Source: Tritrichomonas musculus (Eukaryota > Parabasalia > Tritrichomonadida > Tritrichomonadidae). Taken from it: a DNA stretch of 22,645 bases. The stretch spans positions 1-22,645 of the forward strand of contig JAPFFF010000443.1 of NCBI GenBank assembly GCA_039105265.1. The letters run 5' to 3'. The notes below the pieces were generated by a model. The model saw nothing but the letters and a program-made list of their open reading frames with translations, ran no database searches and had not been told where the DNA came from. A program made the translations under genes and the position numbers. Of the stretch, positions 17,241-22,645 are shown one piece after another; within the stretch, counting starts at the first letter, position 1; every line of letters begins with the position of its first letter.

Positions 17241-20200
17241 ATGAATTCGATCCTAAACTCGCCATTAACATCATTAAATATACACCAAATTGACCTTATA
17301 CTTCCTTATACTGAAATTACCGTGCCTCTTCTAAATTCTTTAACTGGCTCTGATGTTATCAATTTGATTTCTAGTCGTGGATATCGTAATTTTGTTGTAT
17401 GCCGAAATTCAAGCAGGCAGGCCGATTTTTATGATCTTCTTTATTGTGGAAACCCTCCCGAGCCGCAGTTGGTTAATATGATGGACAAATCGCTACCACC
17501 TTTTCTAACAACCCAAATATCTGCATATTTTCAACCATCAAAAATTCTTATTTCAAAGTATCAAAGGATGGCACTTTTTGTTTTTGGTTACGAATATTAT
17601 TTTGAAATGTTTATAATTAGATATAATCAAAAGCAATTAAATTCGCCTTTTAAAATGAGATCTCTTTTTAAGAAGCCTCCAAAATCAACTTTTTTGGTTA
17701 GATTAACAACTCATCTTGTCATTAAAGTTAAAATGCTTTTAACATCGACAGTATTGGAATTTAGAAATAAAGTCTATGAAAATATGTGTAAAATATATCC
17801 TGATTCTAATATTTCTAATATCAACTTCTTTAGACTCCATTCTACTATATATGATCCAGCAAATCCTCGAGCAAGAAGATTTCCTGATCCTAACAAGCAG
17901 TTAAAGGATGATAATGTCATTTTAGAATGTTTAAGATATCAGAAAAAATATCCAAACCAATGTTTTCTATTTGTTGCAATATGCCCTCCGACTTCAAATT
18001 TTGATAGAACAATCGATGAACTTACAAAAGAGCTTGATTTATGTAGTATCCCACTGACAGGCGAAATAATTATGTTTAATACAGATATTTCTATTCTCAG
18101 ATCAGAAATATCAAAAAATCGAATTAAGATGATGCAAACTAATCCATTAATGGCAAAAATGATGATATCAGAATCTGAACCAGTTATCCCCATTAAAAAG
18201 ATCGATGATCAATATGTCATAATGAAAGCTGAATTAAACACTGACTCTGCTAATGATCCCAGTGGTTCACAATCTACTCTTTCTAATTCTTTGCCACAAA
18301 TGAGTTTAATGCAATCATCTGTCTCATCTATGGCAATTGCTATCAAAGTTAATTACGATATGACCGCAAATCAGGCAATTCAAATGTTCCTCGAAAAACT
18401 TAGATCAATGAAGCGTACTGCTCGTCTTTCTAATGAGTATCAGTCTAGTCCAACAACATCTCCATTTGGTACAAGACCTATTGCTATGCCAAAAGCAAAT
18501 CGTCCTCTTAGTACCAGTCAATACGATAGGCAATCGCTGGCTCATAATCAAAGGGCTCTTCGACAACCGCCACTAATCCAACAGGATCAAGCTCCAAATC
18601 CGCAAACGACAATGTCAAAAACGCCACCGCCAGTGCCTCAGCAGCAGAAACCGCAGCAATCACGAGAAAAAGTTCCGCCGTTTTCTCCTCAATCAAGCTC
18701 TAATTCCTCTACTCAGCCACCAATACAAAGTAATGCAGGAAATGATCCAAATGATTATGTTATCACTATAGGTAATGATGAAGTCTTAGCAGGTAATATA
18801 CCAATCACTCATTTTGTTGGAGTGCGTCATTTCATTGTCAGTGGGCAGCCAATTCTCTCTGTTAATTTAGTAGACAAAGCAGAAATAATCCAATCAATTC
18901 AAGAAAAAGAAACTAGTCAAAAGGCCAGCCAAAAAGAAATCACGCCCGAAATGACAGTACGGCCTATTGTCATTACAAATTATCCTACATCTCAGCCCAA
19001 TAAAGATTTAGGTTTTGTTCCTCATTTCAAAGTTAAAATGTATCCTCAGATAGAAATACATCATGCATTATATGTAAACTCTCCCAGAGATGGTTATTAC
19101 TTCCTTCGAGCATGTTTGATATATGGAACAAAATTGCTTTGTAAGCCAGTGCAAACAAAAGGTGTCCTGGGTAAATCATCATTAATTTTTGATGAAACTC
19201 TTGTTCTTCCAATTTTATTAGCTAACATTCCACGTGAAGCTCAGCTATCGCTCACTTTATATCGTGATAATAGTGGTGGTGCTGTTCAAGTTCAACAAAT
19301 TCAGCAAGTTCAAATTCAATCATATCAAATTGAAGCGGTGGCAACTTGCAACTCAGCATTATATTCATTTACAGGTTGGTTTGATAGTGGCCCTCGCTCT
19401 AAAAAGATGTGGAGAGGAAGAGATTTGGACTTTTTCCTGACAACATGCGAATCGAACGAAGAAAATCCAATTGTTATTTCTTTCAGCCTTCCAAAGTATG
19501 AAAGGCCTGTTTTCTACATTCCACCCGATATTCCTGATGATTTCCGCTCTCGTGCAACGTTAACGGTTCCAAAATCTGAAAAAGATAGGATTGAATTGCT
19601 TCGAGAAATTGATCCATTGACGCCATTAACAGCAGAAGACAAAAAAGCTCTTTGGAAATACAGAACTTTTTGTTTCATGTATCCAGAATTATTATCATCA
19701 ATGCTTGATTCAATTGAATATAGTGATCCTGATCAAGTTAAAGAAATTCCACTCCTTCTCGCCAATTGGAAACGTCCCTCGGGTGTTCAAGCATTATCAT
19801 TATTAGATGTAAAGTATCCAAACAGTTATGTGCGCGCTTACGCCGTTGAATGTTTAGAAGAATTGAGTGATAATGAGGTTCTGCTTTATCTTTTACAACT
19901 TGTTCAAGCATTAAAATATGAATTATATGAAGATTCACCGCTTGCACAATTTTTAATTCGAAGAGGATTAACTGAGCCACGAGTAATTGGTCACCAGTTG
20001 TTTTGGCAATTAATGAGTGAAGCTCATCTTTCTAATATTCGTATGCGTTTTTCATTAATGATTGTTAATTTTATGTACGGAATCGGGTCTTATCGAGAAG
20101 AATTAATAAAGGGTTTCAAGTTTACGCAAAAACTTGTTCAATTGAACAAAGAATTAAGTGAATTAAATGTTCAAGATGTTCAAGAGCCATTTAGAGAAGC

Positions 20201-21149
20201 ATTACAAAAGATAGAAATACCAAAAGAGTTTCGTTTACCTGTCGATTCACGTCTTATTGTAGAGTCGTTTATAATCGATAAATGTAAAGTTATGAATTCT
20301 AAGAAAAAACCATTTTTCCTTGTATTCAAAAATGCTGCTCCATTTGCAACAGCTCCTGTTATGACGATGTTTAAGGCTGGTGACGATTTGCGTCAAGATC
20401 AACTTATTCTTCAACTCATGAAAATTATGGAGCATTTATGGAGAAAGGAAGGACTTGATTTTGGAATGCGATGTTATAGTGTTTTGCCAACTGGATTGAA
20501 TCAAGGTTTTATTGAAGTTGTTCCAAATGCAATTACTGAATCTGAACTTCAAGTTGATAAGGGAACTTTTAACAAGCAAATTTACGTTAAATACTTAAAA
20601 AAGAAGAATCCAACAGATCAGAAATATGAAGAAGCAAGAAGAAACTTTTTATTAAGTTCTGTTGGTTACGCAGTGGCAACTTGTGTTCTAGGTGTAACTG
20701 ATCGTCATCCTGGAAATATTATGATTCAAGATGATGGCCACTTTTTCCATGTTGATTTCGGTCACTTTTTGGGTAATTTCAAGAAGTTCAATGGAATTCA
20801 AACAGAAGATGCTCCTTTCCATTTCATCAGTTCATACGTTGAAATTCTTGATGGAAAGAAATCGATTTATTTCAAAACATTCTTAACATCATCTGCAGAC
20901 GCTCTTAACATTTTGAGGAAAAATGCTAAACTGTTGATTACACTTTTAGTCTTAATGATCGGAACTGGTATTCCTGAGCTTCAAAAATTGGAAGATATTC
21001 AATACTTTAAAGATATGTTATTCTTAGATTCGACTGAAAAAGAAGCTGGTGAAAAATTCAAGGAATTAACAATTCGGTCCTTGAAGTCTTGGAAGACATA
21101 TTTGAAAGCCAAATTCCATAATGAAAAAGAAGCAAAAACTTCAAAATAG
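17241..21149 (+). CDS. Class I-like phosphoinositide 3-kinase catalytic subunit
   Basis: 1302 residues. N-terminal region about 150-315 resembles the p110 adaptor-binding domain and linker: a ubiquitin-like HLVIKVKMLLTSTVLEFRNK start and a later LTGEIIMFNTDISILRSEI that parallels the p110 segment after it. A Ras-binding-like domain appears in two halves, about 364-391 (AIAIKVNYDMTANQAIQ) and 504-549 (DYVITIGNDEVLAGNIPITHF, SGQPILSVNLV), separated by a Pro/Gln/Ser-rich insert with TPPPVPQQ. C2 spans about 592-756, the helical PIK domain about 784-952, and the kinase about 1000-1290. Catalytic motifs are intact: GDDLRQD (1047-1053), DRHPGN (1154-1159) and DFGHFLGN (1172-1179). The activation loop reads FKKFNGIQTEDAPFHF (1180 on), where class I enzymes have KKK...KRERVPF. 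The domain set excludes class III Vps34 and PI4K. It should act at the plasma membrane on phosphoinositides; which lipid it uses is uncertain because of the loop. Confidence 0.9.
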   Translation: MNSILNSPLTSLNIHQIDLILPYTEITVPLLNSLTGSDVINLISSRGYRNFVVCRNSSRQADFYDLLYCGNPPEPQLVNMMDKSLPPFLTTQISAYFQPSKILISKYQRMALFVFGYEYYFEMFIIRYNQKQLNSPFKMRSLFKKPPKSTFLVRLTTHLVIKVKMLLTSTVLEFRNKVYENMCKIYPDSNISNINFFRLHSTIYDPANPRARRFPDPNKQLKDDNVILECLRYQKKYPNQCFLFVAICPPTSNFDRTIDELTKELDLCSIPLTGEIIMFNTDISILRSEISKNRIKMMQTNPLMAKMMISESEPVIPIKKIDDQYVIMKAELNTDSANDPSGSQSTLSNSLPQMSLMQSSVSSMAIAIKVNYDMTANQAIQMFLEKLRSMKRTARLSNEYQSSPTTSPFGTRPIAMPKANRPLSTSQYDRQSLAHNQRALRQPPLIQQDQAPNPQTTMSKTPPPVPQQQKPQQSREKVPPFSPQSSSNSSTQPPIQSNAGNDPNDYVITIGNDEVLAGNIPITHFVGVRHFIVSGQPILSVNLVDKAEIIQSIQEKETSQKASQKEITPEMTVRPIVITNYPTSQPNKDLGFVPHFKVKMYPQIEIHHALYVNSPRDGYYFLRACLIYGTKLLCKPVQTKGVLGKSSLIFDETLVLPILLANIPREAQLSLTLYRDNSGGAVQVQQIQQVQIQSYQIEAVATCNSALYSFTGWFDSGPRSKKMWRGRDLDFFLTTCESNEENPIVISFSLPKYERPVFYIPPDIPDDFRSRATLTVPKSEKDRIELLREIDPLTPLTAEDKKALWKYRTFCFMYPELLSSMLDSIEYSDPDQVKEIPLLLANWKRPSGVQALSLLDVKYPNSYVRAYAVECLEELSDNEVLLYLLQLVQALKYELYEDSPLAQFLIRRGLTEPRVIGHQLFWQLMSEAHLSNIRMRFSLMIVNFMYGIGSYREELIKGFKFTQKLVQLNKELSELNVQDVQEPFREALQKIEIPKEFRLPVDSRLIVESFIIDKCKVMNSKKKPFFLVFKNAAPFATAPVMTMFKAGDDLRQDQLILQLMKIMEHLWRKEGLDFGMRCYSVLPTGLNQGFIEVVPNAITESELQVDKGTFNKQIYVKYLKKKNPTDQKYEEARRNFLLSSVGYAVATCVLGVTDRHPGNIMIQDDGHFFHVDFGHFLGNFKKFNGIQTEDAPFHFISSYVEILDGKKSIYFKTFLTSSADALNILRKNAKLLITLLVLMIGTGIPELQKLEDIQYFKDMLFLDSTEKEAGEKFKELTIRSLKSWKTYLKAKFHNEKEAKTSK

Positions 21150-21384
21150 TTTTTTTTCTTAGATGCATTCTTATTTATACTTGAAAATTGTAATAAAAGT
21201 AGGGCTATTATTAAATATTATATTAATGACGTATTTGTTACTATATATTGGTGGTTTTTTGAAAATTACCCAGATTGATATAAGAATTAAAATAGATATG
21301 TACGTTAAAAATGACCGTTAATGAAAATTGAATGCTATTGCTTAATCAAATCTATACTGAAGAGTTAAATGCTTTTTGGTACGC

Positions 21385-22645
21385 CTATAATGCTTTCTTA
21401 TTCTTTGGTCTTTTTTTCATATCGGATAATGAAGATGATTTGTGGCTATCTTCTTCCGAAGAATCAATATACATACCGAAAAGTATATATGCACTATTGT
21501 TTCTCGTTCCCTTACTATTTTCTGGAGAGAAAAGATCATCGTCATCCGAATTTGAACAATAGTCACTTAAGGAGCTGCTATCTATATCTATTCTTTGTAT
21601 CTTCTTACTCTTTGCTTTAGATTCAAGCAAAGCATTGTCATCATCAAAAAATGAAGAAGCCAGTAATTTCATGATACCAAAAATATATTCGTCTAAAGGT
21701 TGGAATTGATCTGTAGCTGAGACAGGAACAAAAAATAACTCTATGTTGTATTTTTTCGCATATTGTTTTGTGCTATCGGAAGCATGGGAAGGATACTGAT
21801 CTAAAACAAGAGCGCATGGTTTTAGCTTTGTCCGTTTTTTGTGAACAATTTTAAAAAAATATTTCATGACTTCATCTGTTGCTTTTCCTGCTTTACCATG
21901 ATATTGATAATGGCTGTCATCGTCTGATTCCATCAAATTGTTGTTCGCACCTGTTAGTCAAAACAGTCGCAAAAAATAGAGGAAGATGCTTATCGCAATT
22001 TGCAGAAATAGTTGAAATAACTGTGAAGCATTTTTTGAGATAATCTAGTAATTGAGATTCGACTTCTTCTTTTAAAACTTCGGCCAAGACCTCACCTCTT
22101 TTATAAACAAAATTCCATGCGGTTTCATCCATGTTAAAAATCAGTCCTTTATCATATATTTTCAGAGCGCGGTAAATATTTCTACAATAATTTGCGACTT
22201 CTCTTGGATTCACTTCACTTCTCTTTTTTTCTCATCATACATCTTATGAATTCTCAGGAAATAAATCGATCATTGATAAAATTGCATCTGTTTTTTAAAT
22301 CAAGCGACTGCCATACATTGCAAAGAATTAATCTTAGATATTTTCTCTTGATCATTACATTATGAAAAATGAATTGAATCTTTATCATATCCGCAATTAT
22401 TTCTTCAACATCTGGGGAAAAAATTCGTTTGTGTTGTCCTATCTTTTTTTAAGGTACATAATTGTGATCCATTTTGTATTTTCGATACCAATAGCAAATG
22501 GTTTTATATGGGACTCCTTTTTTTTTTAATTGATATTGTTATTTGTTTTGTGGTTCTTTTTTCTTTGATTTCAGTACACATCCATTGCAAATACCATCAT
22601 CAATGAGGTGAAGTAAAGTGGCAGGTTTATTTAAAACAAATTCTT
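21385..22645 (-). mobile_element. Broken pogo/Tc1-mariner-like DDE transposase, runs off the right edge
   Basis: Minus-strand remains of a DNA transposon gene. From 3' to 5' on the plus strand: an acidic Ser/Asp-rich C-terminus ending at a stop at 21385; a DDE core with ALVLDQYPSH (Asp at 21799-21801) and SATDQFQPLDE (Asp at 21691-21693, 35 residues between the two); then, in a second frame, LIFNMDETAW with the first Asp at 22127-22129. Further upstream, frames drift and contain helix-turn-helix-like pieces: FLRIHKMYDEKKR, DLKNRCNFINDRF, RIFSPDVEEIIADM and GVPYKTICYWYRKYK, continuing to PATLLHLIDDGICNG at the window edge. NMDET, LDQxPSH and QPLD are the usual pogo/Tigger-type signatures. There are at least four frame changes or stops (about 21925, 22225, 22255, 22455 and an A-run near 22525), so it is dead. 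Terminal inverted repeats are not visible; the 5' end lies outside. Confidence 0.78.

Noticed and set aside
17241-21149. Class III (Vps34) or PI4K identity for the lipid kinase
   Set aside because: The C2-helical-kinase order with a split Ras-binding-like domain and DFGHFLGN favours class I; Vps34 has DFGYILG with a different loop, and PI4Ks lack this C2/RBD arrangement.
21385-22645. Polinton/Maverick origin of the right-hand element
   Set aside because: Such elements are common in trichomonads, but only pogo-like DDE motifs are visible, with no polymerase, capsid, protease or retroviral-type integrase signature.
1-22645. tRNA genes, rRNA, CRISPR arrays or spliceosomal introns
   Set aside because: I found no cloverleaf with a GTTCRANNC arm, no regular spacer array and no conserved trichomonad intron ends interrupting a gene. 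The five main genes are continuous.

Overview
The window looks like nuclear DNA from a parabasalid protist, most likely a trichomonad close to Tritrichomonas. The reasons are: very AT-rich spacers; long genes with no introns (7.6 kb and 3.9 kb in single open frames); all three standard stop codons in use; 5' leaders that can be very short, with one TCA(T)(T/A) initiator-like site 13 nt before an ATG; N/S/T/Q-rich low-complexity inserts; and wreckage of a DDE DNA transposon and of what may be a trichomonad ankyrin-family gene. This is inferred from style and domain content; no species marker is present.

Layout. (1) 176-1987 (+): an actin-binding-type calponin-homology protein with a long acidic tail. 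(2) 2331-3749 (-): a Nup98-type nucleoporin with the C-terminal autoproteolytic-domain fold, but almost no FG repeats and a replaced cleavage site. (3) 4087-11682 (-): a 2531-residue UBR4 (p600/POE)-type protein with a UBR box and a UBR4-like propeller. It has a large inserted low-complexity domain rich in GFG/SFG/TGF motifs and lacks the C-terminal half that carries the catalytic module of animal UBR4. (4) 11683-15176: 3.5 kb with no intact gene, holding a decayed gene relic, a possible ~875-bp element with terminal inverted repeats, a 32-bp-arm hairpin and a scattered short motif. (5) 15177-16631 (+): an RCK-family (MAK/ICK/MOK-like) kinase with a TEY activation loop and DYG in place of DFG. 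(6) 17241-21149 (+): a class I-like PI3-kinase with an adaptor-binding-like N-terminus, a Ras-binding domain split by a proline-rich insert, C2, helical and kinase domains, and a rewritten activation loop. (7) 21385 to the right edge (-): a broken pogo/Tc1-mariner-like DDE transposase.

The genes do not form a pathway. The most striking feature is the pair at 2.3-11.7 kb. Two adjacent same-strand genes show a Nup98 without its FG domain next to a UBR4-type protein that has gained an FG-like domain. Whether the ubiquitin-related protein works at the nuclear pore is a testable inference, not something the sequence proves. The PI3K and the RCK kinase each depart from their families at catalytic or specificity positions and deserve biochemical attention.
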